From positions 1 through 64,000 of the forward strand of contig CALGUD010000152.1 of assembly GCA_937901915.1 (NCBI GenBank): a DNA stretch of 64,000 nucleotides, in the 5' to 3' direction. The translations under genes were made by a program, and so were the position numbers. This document shows positions 1 through 8,660 of this stretch, piece by piece (within the stretch, counting starts at the first letter, position 1; each line of letters begins with the position of its first letter). Below the pieces are notes generated by a model, which was not told the DNA's origin, searched no databases, and was given only the letters and a program-made list of their open reading frames with translations. Source of the stretch: an uncultured Flavobacteriaceae bacterium. GTDB lineage: Bacteria > Bacteroidota > Bacteroidia > Flavobacteriales > Flavobacteriaceae.

Positions 1-80
1 ACCATGACCTGGCAGGGGTAGTCCTGCCCGAAAATAAACCGGGTGAAAAAAAACAATATAAAGATCAGGCTTCTATACAT
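1..80 (-). CDS. Exported protein, N-terminal fragment (cut by window edge)
   Basis: An ATG at 80-78 on the minus strand directly follows the TAG stop of the PKD lipoprotein gene, with no base between them. The 26 visible codons read MYRSLIFILFFFTRFIFGQD and onward: a short basic start, a hydrophobic stretch and a small-residue/Gln cleavage site, which is a typical Bacteroidetes signal peptide. The rest lies outside the window, so the product cannot be named. Its position makes it the fifth gene of the surface-protein operon starting near 13441. Confidence 0.6.
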   Translation of the reverse strand, partial: MYRSLIFILFFFTRFIFGQDYPCQVM

Positions 81-1439
81 CTATTCAGTTACTTCTTTTT
101 GCACCTTTATGTCAACAATAACATAGGAATCCTGCCCATCATTTACATACTCTTTTATTTTTACAGCACCTTTTAATCCGGTATGATTTTCAAATAAAAC
201 AATACGGGGCACCATAGTGTTGTCAAACTGCAGCAAACCACCTTGCGTTTCTTCAATGTCCAGGGGTTGTAAAGGAGTATCATTGGCCATGGCATCAAAT
301 TCATCTACTGTCATGTTTATCCCGCAATTGCAGGTTTCTAAAGAATTAATGAATTTGGTATTTCCGGCATTCGGAATTGAAGGGAAGGTTGTATTGGCCT
401 CTACATTGTTTGGGGACACGAACATATTGAGATTAAAATTATTGCTTAATCCAAAGAAAACGAGATCTATGAGGGCACCTGTTTCTTCATTAACCTGTTC
501 TGACGTATATACCTGCCTTGTCTGGGTAGAGAAAAAACTCCCTACGGTATTGTTATGATGTGCTGTGTTAATTCCCAATTTTACGTCTTCAAATATCCTG
601 ATATTGGTATTTTCGAAAACCTCTATTTCCTTACTGAGAGACTGAACTTCTTTCCCATTCGTTGCTGTTAGGGTTATGGTATGCTTTCCTACGTTATTTA
701 TAGTTATTTCAGGTGTTAACCCGGAGGAGGAAACAGGAACAGCATCGTTAAACGACCACTCGTAAGAAGTTGCACTAACCGTGTTGTTTACCATCACCAG
801 CTTTACCGGAACCTGGTAATCATCGTCTTCAAAAGCCACCTCCCAGTCAAAATCAACAGAGAGATTGTCCAGCACGGTAACCTGCTTCTCCACGGTATGG
901 GTTTCAAGGCCATTATTTACTTCGAGTGTAATTAAATGTTCGCCCGGAACAGAAAAAATGACGTTTCCCGGATTTTTTTCATTTGAAGATTCAGGCACAC
1001 CATTTTCAAATGTCCATTTAAAGGCTGCGGCCCCTTCGGTTAAATTTGTAAGCATCACTTCAACAGGTGGATAATTGCTTTCAATGATTTCAAAGTCAAA
1101 CCCGGCCAAAACTTCTTCATCTATTTTAATCGTCAGTTCTTCAATACCTTCAGAACCATCACTGTTAGATGCATGTAGCTTTATAGCATACGTCCCGGGC
1201 GTGTAATAACGTATTTCTCCAGGATTTTTTTTATTGGATGCTGCTGGTTGCCCACCTTCAAAATTCCATTGGTAATAGTGAGCCCCTTTGGTTTTATTAG
1301 ATATAATAAGGCTTACCGGTATGGAATAATCATCATTGACCACCAATACATTAAAGGCAGGCTCTACTATTAAAGGTTCTTCTTTTGTACAGGACACAAG
1401 GCTCCATATTAAAATAAAATATTTCAGGTACGGCCGCAT
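81..1439 (-). CDS. PKD-domain lipoprotein
   Basis: This 452-residue protein starts with a lipoprotein signal: a hydrophobic stretch ending in SLVSC, with Cys17 as the lipidation residue followed by TKEEP. Three PKD/Ig-like domains follow, at about residues 25-108, 109-190 and 191-280. Each has the W/Y-x-F core and a PGxxxIxL strand (for example YYQWNFEGG and FKWTFENG). The last 170 residues match nothing I recognise. PKD domains usually mediate protein-protein or carbohydrate contacts at the surface. One base separates it from the SprB-repeat gene upstream, and the next gene starts directly after its stop, so it belongs to the same operon. It probably sits on the outer membrane as an anchor or partner of the large secreted proteins; that role is inferred. 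Confidence 0.8.
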   Translation of the reverse strand: MRPYLKYFILIWSLVSCTKEEPLIVEPAFNVLVVNDDYSIPVSLIISNKTKGAHYYQWNFEGGQPAASNKKNPGEIRYYTPGTYAIKLHASNSDGSEGIEELTIKIDEEVLAGFDFEIIESNYPPVEVMLTNLTEGAAAFKWTFENGVPESSNEKNPGNVIFSVPGEHLITLEVNNGLETHTVEKQVTVLDNLSVDFDWEVAFEDDDYQVPVKLVMVNNTVSATSYEWSFNDAVPVSSSGLTPEITINNVGKHTITLTATNGKEVQSLSKEIEVFENTNIRIFEDVKLGINTAHHNNTVGSFFSTQTRQVYTSEQVNEETGALIDLVFFGLSNNFNLNMFVSPNNVEANTTFPSIPNAGNTKFINSLETCNCGINMTVDEFDAMANDTPLQPLDIEETQGGLLQFDNTMVPRIVLFENHTGLKGAVKIKEYVNDGQDSYVIVDIKVQKEVTE

Positions 1440-1440
1440 G

Positions 1441-4400
1441 TTAATTGATCACTATTTTTCTGATGATAATATCTTCAGGGGTTTCCAGCATAAGCATATA
1501 GACCCCGGAAGGCTGAGAAAACAAATCAAAATCTATAGAAAACTCTTTTGATGGCTCTATATCCATTTCAGAAACAACACCATAGCTTAAAATACTAACA
1601 ATGCGGATGCTAATAGGTGCTTCTTCAGACAATGCTATTTTTACAGTGAATTGACCATCGCTGGGATTTGGATATACCACAAAATCTTCTATAAAAGGGT
1701 TTTGTGTATCACCCAGATCCTGAAAATCACCTGCCTCTTCAACAATTAGGCTTTTGGTATAATCCTGGAAGCAATCCCCCACCCGGGTCCGTATTGTAAT
1801 GTCATAAACCCCGGTTTCTTCAAAACTTAAAATCAATCTTTCGGCATCTTTAAAAAGAACAATTGCTTCGTCCGGTGCAATCCATTCTACCTCATCCCCG
1901 AAAGGTTCACTTACATTCACCATTACTATTTCATGAAAGGCAAAGGTTTGAGATTTTACTAAAAACTGTGCATCTATAGGTTTATCGGAAAAGTGTACAT
2001 TAATATCATCCTGTACCACACAACCCAAAGAAGTTGTTATAGTGGCCGTATAAACTCCGGACGAAGAAATTTCTACAGTAGGCGATGAACTCTCAAAACC
2101 ATTATCTGATGTCCACTGATACGTAATGCCCGGTTCATCTACAGTAATATCAAAAGAAACTGTTTGCTCCTGGCATAGGGTGTAATCTTCTCCAAGATCG
2201 AGCGGTGTTTTTTCCGGGTCTTCCAGAACCACATCAACCATCCCTATACAACCCTCACTATCAATAATCTGAAAAGTATATATTCCTGATGCAAGGTTTG
2301 CTATGCTGGTTTCTGTTGATCCCGTGTTCCACAGAAAAGAGGTATAGGGTGGTGTTCCCCCGGTAACGTTAACACTTATCCGGCCGTCATTACCGCCATA
2401 ACACACAGGTTGTACCTGTTCGGTTATTTCTATTTTTATACCCCCCGGCTGATCTATGATTACCTGCCCCGTTGCCTTACAGCCCCGGCTGTCGGTTACG
2501 TATACAATATATGTGCCCCCTTTCAGGTTTTGTATTAAAGGTGTGGTTTCTCCGGTAGACCATTCTATTGTATAATCACCTGTGCCCCCACTGATCACTG
2601 CGGTAGCCGTTCCGTCGTTTCCAGATTCACACGAAACTTCAGTTCCAATAACTTCTACCTGTAAGAGTTCGGGTTCTTCAAATTCAAACATTTCGTCAGT
2701 GGCTTGTATAAGTTCATCACTTTCATAAACCCCTATAATTTCCCCCCGACTGTCTTCAACATTCAATGCATATGTTCCTGCGTTCAATCCTGATACAATT
2801 TCCGTGTCCTGTTCTTCAATAACTTCCCATAAGCCACCGGCTACAAGCTTCTTCCAGATATATCTATAAGGTTGGCCGTGAGAAAAAGGTTTCCCACCAT
2901 TTACATCTGCAATTAATTTTCCATCAGATGAAGGGTCTAAAAATTCGTTACTCCCGTTACATGAAATAGGGGTATGAATACTTATTGAAGCTTCAATTGG
3001 GTTATACATTTCAAAAAAATGATCAACCAACATACAACCCTGGTTGGTTTGAGAAAGTGCGTAGTTCTTATCTGTGACGGTTAAGAAATACTTTCCTGCA
3101 GGTATATCATTTAACCTCACCTGAAAGACAGTGCTATCGTTCACTGTGGTAACAGACGCAACAGTTTGTGGATTTAAAACATTTCCTTCTTCATCTTGCC
3201 AGTCATATATGTAGGTGCCATCCTCAAAGGCAGCACCACCTGTAATGGTAGCTTCCAGCCAGGCATCACCGGCCCCGATAGTTGAAGGCCTTCCATAAGC
3301 CGAATATGTTACTGTAATGGGTTCCGGGTCCAGGAGCTCAACGCTTGTTATGGCCTGGCAACCATTACTGTCGGTTACAGTTGCTTCATAGGTACCCGAT
3401 GTAAGCCCGTCGATACTCCAGGTAGTATCATAATTATTTGTATTCCATACAATGCTGATATAATCCCCTGTACCACCACTCGGTATTGCCGTAAGGGACC
3501 CGTCACTTCCTCCGAAGCATAAAGGCCTGTTGTTTATAAAACTAATCTCCAGGAGCGGTGGCTCATCTAAATAAAATTCCTTATCGATTGGTATCACCCG
3601 GTCTGTTTCAATATCAAAATTGCCCATTACCACACCATTGGAATCTTCTACATTTACCGCGTAATTCCCTGTTGCCAAACCCGTTATCATGCTTTCGGTT
3701 TCGCCTTCAATGATTTCCCATTCACCGGTTTCAATATCTTGTTTTTTCCAGGTAAAAATGTACCGGTTCCCTTCATTAAAAGGAACACCTCCGCTGGCAT
3801 GTGCTTCCAGGGCCCCGTCGGCAGAAGGGTCGCCCAGCTCATTGGCCCCGTTACAGGAAATAGTCCGCCAAACCTCTATTTCGGCACTTAATGGATCAGG
3901 CTCCTCCATTATAAAGCTCTTTTCTTCCTGACAACCATTATCATCCGTTACAATTAAAACGTAATTTCCGGCACCAATATTGGAAAGCCTTATTACATAT
4001 TCCCCTGTACTTTCATCCAGAGAAGCAGATGTTTGAGCATTCAGGTTATTTCCATCGCTATTTTCCCATGTATAATTATAAGTCCCGTCGTTGGTTGTAC
4101 CGCCTTGTACCCTTGCTTCCACCCAACCGTTCACCTGGCCAGCACCCCTGGGTTGCTCTGATAAAGGCAAACTTATTTCCATATACGTTGCCGGCTCACT
4201 AAGTACGTACGGACCCACATTAACGGTACAGTTATTTGAATCTGTAATAACTGCATTGTGTCCACCTGCGTATAACCCGGTTACCCTTTCGTTATTAACG
4301 GTAAATTTTGGAGTGGTTTCACTTGTCCATTCTATGGTGTACGGCCCTACGCCCCCCGCTATGTTAAGATCTATCACCCCATCATTTCCACCGTTACAAT

Positions 4401-6558
4401 TAACATGGGACAAAACCGGGTCTACGGTAATGGGGTCTGGTCCATTCAACCGAACAAATTGAGTTTTAGTTACATCATTTGCGTCTGTTATATATAAAAT
4501 ATAAGTCCCCCGGGTAAGTTCACTTATTGTATAAACTCCGCTTCTATATGACCCTGTTCCCTTGGGACCAAAATCATTGATTGCAATAGATGATAATCTG
4601 TAACTGTACGGCATTCCATCATTATCACTACCGGTATATGGCACTCCACCCGACACCCGTATGCGTAAAACTCCATCGGAGGTTTCATTTCTATCACCAT
4701 TATTATCCTCATGGCAAGAAGGCTCCTCACGTTCTACCTCAATTTCAATTTCAGGAGGCTGTTCCAGCACGAGAGGCTCAGTTATATGAATACAACCGTC
4801 CTTGTCTTCATCGTTATCCGGAGCATCGTCATAATTAGCATCCCTTACTTCTAAAGTATATGTGCCGGCAGTAATGCCGTCTAATGTGGCATAACCATTA
4901 CTATAACTTCTGATACCACCTGTAGAACTACTTCCGTTCTTCCTCCATCGTATATCATATTCACCTGTACCCCCTGTAATAAGGGCTGTAATCCTGCCAT
5001 CTTCCCTTTCATAACCTCTCGGTTCTAACATTTCGGTTACTTCAATTTGAACTGAAGAAGATGGTTCATCTACTTCCAGCCAATCGGTTTCCCCGTTCTC
5101 AGAATAACAATGTTCACCTCTAACATTTTTAAATACATTAATTTTATACTCGCCCTCTTCAAGGCCGGTAAATTCGTGCCTGCTATTATTTGAGAAAGGT
5201 ACAGTTATTACATTGTTCCGGTCATCCCTATTCACAAGGGTGGCCACATAACTACCATCTGAGCTCCCTCCCGAAGCAGAAATCCTGATCCTTCCATCAC
5301 TTCCACCACGGCACTTTACATCTGTTATCCGGTCTATTGTAAATCTTACAGCCGTGGGCCTGTTTATTTCAATGTCACGTAAAAAATGATCTTCTCCCCC
5401 TGAATAGTAAATTCTGGCAGGATCATCTTCATCCATTTCTTCTTCACCTGTTACAATTTGTATATCATAAATACTTGCAGGTATACCCTTGAAATCATAA
5501 TAATATCCATTACTGTTTCGCAGTAATTCAGCTATATTGTTGGGGCCCCTGAACCTTTCATCCAGATCTTCGTCTATTGTGGTAGGCACGGATTCACCAA
5601 TATTCGTATCAATTATTGAAAAGGACAGTCTTTCATTTTTGTCCAAATATAGTTGGCGTTCAAAATATACCCGTACCTGGCCATCCTCACTATCATAGCA
5701 AGTAACATCATCAGTCTCACTCCCTATAATTCGAGGGGCAGACCTTCTTAATATAAATGAACTAAAATCGCTTTCAGAAGGAATTTCGGACTCGCACGGA
5801 CTGACCCTTAAAAATAATTCCCTGTCAATAGCCGATACATCAAGGAAATCCATAGGAACAACAGAAAGTATATGATTCGCAGAATTATTGTCCATAGCAT
5901 CTTCAGGTAAATTTCTCCAACTATTCTCCCGGGGTTCACTGCCATAATCCCTCAATTGATACTCCCATTGGTAGGCTTCTCTTTCCAGGCTCGAAGGCGT
6001 AGCTACTACCTGTAACGGATGTTCGTAACCTGCTAACTGGCTCTCAACCGCATTAGCAACAGTGAGATAAGGTACAATTTCATAATCAAACCCTATCTCT
6101 AATTCTACCTGAGTAGATGGACCTACTACAGTTGGGAGTGAGTGTGTAATTTCTTCATTAAATGATTGATTTATATAACATTGATTTCCATCAATATCAA
6201 TAGTAAATTGTCTTGGGGCTTCCATTCTTGTCGGAGTTGTACATCCTCTGGCACAGGGTGTATAATAAATGAATGTGTGTACTATTCTAATTTCCGTAAA
6301 ATTAGGATCAATCCTGTAGAGGTCAGGGTTTCTAGATACCATGCTATCATCATCTGTATCAGGTGATTGATATCTGATCTCTCCGTTTCTTACATCAATT
6401 AAATCAATAGTTTCATCCCCACATATAGCAGACACCCTCAATGTTTCACTATCGGAGATTGGCATCAAATTTTTTATTTCCATTATATGACCTTGCCCAA
6501 ACATGCAAGCTGAAAATAGCAAAAACAACAGCGTACAAACCTGTTTGATATTTTTCAT
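1441..6558 (-). CDS. SprB-repeat surface protein with type IX secretion sorting domain
   Basis: This 1705-residue protein has a signal peptide (LLFLFSACMFGQG) and about eleven SprB-type repeats, with the pattern C-x-GGxDG followed by GGxxxY-x-x-W and a GxYxxxVxDxxGC end, between about residues 410 and 1520. A PKD-like segment follows near 1525-1600. The C-terminal 80 residues carry a type A sorting domain (VVYPNPSDGQFTVKI near 1626, ending in GVYMLMLETPEDIIIRKIVIN-like strands). SprB repeats are known from the gliding-motility adhesin SprB, and the sorting domain directs export by the type IX system. The repeats form a higher-order unit of three modules, present three times. Its closest neighbours are an FN3 protein and a PKD lipoprotein. 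It is most likely a cell-surface adhesin or structural fibre; gliding motility itself is not shown here. Confidence 0.85.
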   Translation of the reverse strand: MKNIKQVCTLLFLLFSACMFGQGHIMEIKNLMPISDSETLRVSAICGDETIDLIDVRNGEIRYQSPDTDDDSMVSRNPDLYRIDPNFTEIRIVHTFIYYTPCARGCTTPTRMEAPRQFTIDIDGNQCYINQSFNEEITHSLPTVVGPSTQVELEIGFDYEIVPYLTVANAVESQLAGYEHPLQVVATPSSLEREAYQWEYQLRDYGSEPRENSWRNLPEDAMDNNSANHILSVVPMDFLDVSAIDRELFLRVSPCESEIPSESDFSSFILRRSAPRIIGSETDDVTCYDSEDGQVRVYFERQLYLDKNERLSFSIIDTNIGESVPTTIDEDLDERFRGPNNIAELLRNSNGYYYDFKGIPASIYDIQIVTGEEEMDEDDPARIYYSGGEDHFLRDIEINRPTAVRFTIDRITDVKCRGGSDGRIRISASGGSSDGSYVATLVNRDDRNNVITVPFSNNSRHEFTGLEEGEYKINVFKNVRGEHCYSENGETDWLEVDEPSSSVQIEVTEMLEPRGYEREDGRITALITGGTGEYDIRWRKNGSSSTGGIRSYSNGYATLDGITAGTYTLEVRDANYDDAPDNDEDKDGCIHITEPLVLEQPPEIEIEVEREEPSCHEDNNGDRNETSDGVLRIRVSGGVPYTGSDNDGMPYSYRLSSIAINDFGPKGTGSYRSGVYTISELTRGTYILYITDANDVTKTQFVRLNGPDPITVDPVLSHVNCNGGNDGVIDLNIAGGVGPYTIEWTSETTPKFTVNNERVTGLYAGGHNAVITDSNNCTVNVGPYVLSEPATYMEISLPLSEQPRGAGQVNGWVEARVQGGTTNDGTYNYTWENSDGNNLNAQTSASLDESTGEYVIRLSNIGAGNYVLIVTDDNGCQEEKSFIMEEPDPLSAEIEVWRTISCNGANELGDPSADGALEAHASGGVPFNEGNRYIFTWKKQDIETGEWEIIEGETESMITGLATGNYAVNVEDSNGVVMGNFDIETDRVIPIDKEFYLDEPPLLEISFINNRPLCFGGSDGSLTAIPSGGTGDYISIVWNTNNYDTTWSIDGLTSGTYEATVTDSNGCQAITSVELLDPEPITVTYSAYGRPSTIGAGDAWLEATITGGAAFEDGTYIYDWQDEEGNVLNPQTVASVTTVNDSTVFQVRLNDIPAGKYFLTVTDKNYALSQTNQGCMLVDHFFEMYNPIEASISIHTPISCNGSNEFLDPSSDGKLIADVNGGKPFSHGQPYRYIWKKLVAGGLWEVIEEQDTEIVSGLNAGTYALNVEDSRGEIIGVYESDELIQATDEMFEFEEPELLQVEVIGTEVSCESGNDGTATAVISGGTGDYTIEWSTGETTPLIQNLKGGTYIVYVTDSRGCKATGQVIIDQPGGIKIEITEQVQPVCYGGNDGRISVNVTGGTPPYTSFLWNTGSTETSIANLASGIYTFQIIDSEGCIGMVDVVLEDPEKTPLDLGEDYTLCQEQTVSFDITVDEPGITYQWTSDNGFESSSPTVEISSSGVYTATITTSLGCVVQDDINVHFSDKPIDAQFLVKSQTFAFHEIVMVNVSEPFGDEVEWIAPDEAIVLFKDAERLILSFEETGVYDITIRTRVGDCFQDYTKSLIVEEAGDFQDLGDTQNPFIEDFVVYPNPSDGQFTVKIALSEEAPISIRIVSILSYGVVSEMDIEPSKEFSIDFDLFSQPSGVYMLMLETPEDIIIRKIVIN

Positions 6559-6560
6559 AA

Positions 6561-8660
6561 TTAGTAATTTACTTCGTGAGTTATTATTTTGGTATATACC
6601 CCATCTTTTAGCACTGCTTTTACACGGTATACATAGATGTTATTGGGCGAAATACCTGTATCTGTAAGTTCATTTATATGTGCAGGCACCTGCCGCCATA
6701 ACACCGGGGTTTCTTTATCTTTGGATTTATACACCATTACTTCAACAACTTCTTCAGGCGGTGTACGCCATTTTAATTCTATTTTATTGGCAGCCCTGTC
6801 GGGGGTAGCAATAAATCCTTTTATGGCTTCAATATCTGTAGTTGTACTTCTGTAATCGGCGATAAGAGGTGCAGAAGCTTCCGACAACAAACCGGCTTTA
6901 TCCTCAGCAAATATGGCATACCGGTACTGGTACCCTGAAACTATATTCTTGTCTGAGTAGGTTGTAATGGTATCCGTTTCAAAAATTAACTGCCATTTAT
7001 CCTGCGTGGTACTCTCAGTACCGTATGCTTGCCGGAACAGTTTATGTTTTTGTGTATCGGATGAAGAGCTGTTGACCCAGGCTAGGTTTATGCTACCATC
7101 CGTAATTTTATAATCAGTAAAAATAGGTGCCGAAGGTGGGATAAGGTCGGGTTTATCAACCATTAAAACATCAGAATTGGCAGACCGGTTAAATCGTTGG
7201 TCCACCGCCATTACCCTGTAGTACACCTTGGCGTTCAGGGTTTTGAGGGAAACTGTGTCCTTATACGAATTGGTTTCTACAGGCGATTCAGTAAGCTGGT
7301 GATATTCTTCACTTGCGATATTTGCCCTTAGTATCCTGTAACCCAATATGTCCCTTTCCTTGTTAGCCTCCCAGCTAAGATGTACAATCCCCATAGTATC
7401 CACTACCGCTGTGAGCCCTGTGGGTGCTGCCGGAGGTATGGAATCTATGGTCTGGATGAACTTGGCGGAGGAAGCGCGGACCTCTTTATCCTTACCTAAA
7501 GCAGAAACCGTAAAATAATTAGACGGGTCCAGGCCTTCAAAAACCACCTGCCTTTCATGGGGCTGTAGCCCGTTTTTAACTACCTCAAAAGGGCCTTTAT
7601 GCGTGAGGCCCCTGTTCAGTTCAAAACCGGTGATCTGGGATTCGGACCCTACCGGGAATTCCCACTCAATGAGGACCTTGTCCCCATCCAGGAATTTATA
7701 GTTGCCAATGTGTGGTGTTGAGCTTAATGCTTCCACGCCCATAGCAGAAACCACAGCTGAAGGCGGGCCTTCTTCACCAAAAGCAGTTAAGCCTTTTACA
7801 CGGTAGTGGTAAGTTTTATTATTTTGGGGAATAGTGTCAATATATTGTATATAACGTACTTTTTTCTGGTTCTGTCCTTCAAATTTAACAAAGGGGGTAT
7901 CCCCTAAACGTGCAAAGTTTACCCCGTCTTCAGACCGTTCTATATGATAGGAGTTATATGTGCTTTTAAACAGCTCATATTCCCATGTAAGTGAAATATT
8001 TTTGTCCTGTCCCACGGCAAAGAGGTCTATGGGCACAGGAAGTTCTTTAACTTCTGCAGGATCGGCATAGGCCAGGCCTTCCTGTATGGGTTCGGAACCT
8101 TCAGGCAGCGCTATGAGGATCCTGTAAAAATATGCTTCGTTGCTTTTTATATCGTTATCTACATAGCCCCATCCTGCCTTTTTTGCTGCTTCAAAATTCA
8201 TGTCGGCTGCAAAGAGTGAAAATGAAAAGCGTTGTTCCACTTCCCTGGCTTTGTTTACGATTTGCATTAAGGAGTTATCCTTGTTCCCATTTCCGGCCTC
8301 AACTTCAAAACTTTCACCATAAATGGCCTGGGCAATTATAGCAGCATATTGGTTTTCATGAACCATTTGTTCCCATTGAGCCAACGGTTCAGCTTTTAAA
8401 GGCTCTGGTGTTAAAAGGGTTTTTTCCTGCCGGGGCAGTAATTGACCGTTCCTTTTTACCGTATAACGTTCAATTATATAACCATACATATTCCCTTTTT
8501 GCCATGTAACAGGAGTAGTTGGTGCCCATCTTAAAAGCACGGAGTTATCGTTCATTGCAGATATAGCTTTTACGGCCTCTACTGTAATTGAATCGTTCTG
8601 GGCAAAGCTTAATGCACACATACAACACATTAATACCGATATTTTTAAATTTTTTATCAT
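6561..8660 (-). CDS. Fibronectin type III domain protein, exported
   Basis: This 699-residue protein has a signal peptide (MIKNLKISVLMCCMCALSFAQ). About five fibronectin type III-like domains follow, at roughly residues 22-205 (atypical), 210-312, 315-405, 410-505, 510-605 and 615-699. Typical strands are ISLTWEYELF, VHLSWEANKE, INLAWVNSSS and IELKWRTPPE, each followed by a YRxxxxxxDxxG-like strand. There is no sorting domain and no membrane anchor. Its ATG overlaps the TGA of the upstream 1594-codon gene in an ATGA arrangement, and two bases separate it from the SprB-repeat gene downstream, so translation is probably coupled. FN3 domains act as spacers and protein contacts. No enzymatic motif was seen, so a structural role in a surface complex is inferred. 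Confidence 0.8.
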   Translation of the reverse strand: MIKNLKISVLMCCMCALSFAQNDSITVEAVKAISAMNDNSVLLRWAPTTPVTWQKGNMYGYIIERYTVKRNGQLLPRQEKTLLTPEPLKAEPLAQWEQMVHENQYAAIIAQAIYGESFEVEAGNGNKDNSLMQIVNKAREVEQRFSFSLFAADMNFEAAKKAGWGYVDNDIKSNEAYFYRILIALPEGSEPIQEGLAYADPAEVKELPVPIDLFAVGQDKNISLTWEYELFKSTYNSYHIERSEDGVNFARLGDTPFVKFEGQNQKKVRYIQYIDTIPQNNKTYHYRVKGLTAFGEEGPPSAVVSAMGVEALSSTPHIGNYKFLDGDKVLIEWEFPVGSESQITGFELNRGLTHKGPFEVVKNGLQPHERQVVFEGLDPSNYFTVSALGKDKEVRASSAKFIQTIDSIPPAAPTGLTAVVDTMGIVHLSWEANKERDILGYRILRANIASEEYHQLTESPVETNSYKDTVSLKTLNAKVYYRVMAVDQRFNRSANSDVLMVDKPDLIPPSAPIFTDYKITDGSINLAWVNSSSSDTQKHKLFRQAYGTESTTQDKWQLIFETDTITTYSDKNIVSGYQYRYAIFAEDKAGLLSEASAPLIADYRSTTTDIEAIKGFIATPDRAANKIELKWRTPPEEVVEVMVYKSKDKETPVLWRQVPAHINELTDTGISPNNIYVYRVKAVLKDGVYTKIITHEVNY

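Noticed and set aside
4091..4462. Plus-strand open frame rich in Pro/Leu within the SprB-repeat gene
   Set aside because: Antisense of the repeats; the apparent motifs follow the repeat period of the real gene.
2400..5400. Regular DNA repeats that could suggest a CRISPR array or tandem satellite
   Set aside because: The repeats are coding SprB modules about 250-300 bases long with varied sequence, not short identical repeats with spacers.
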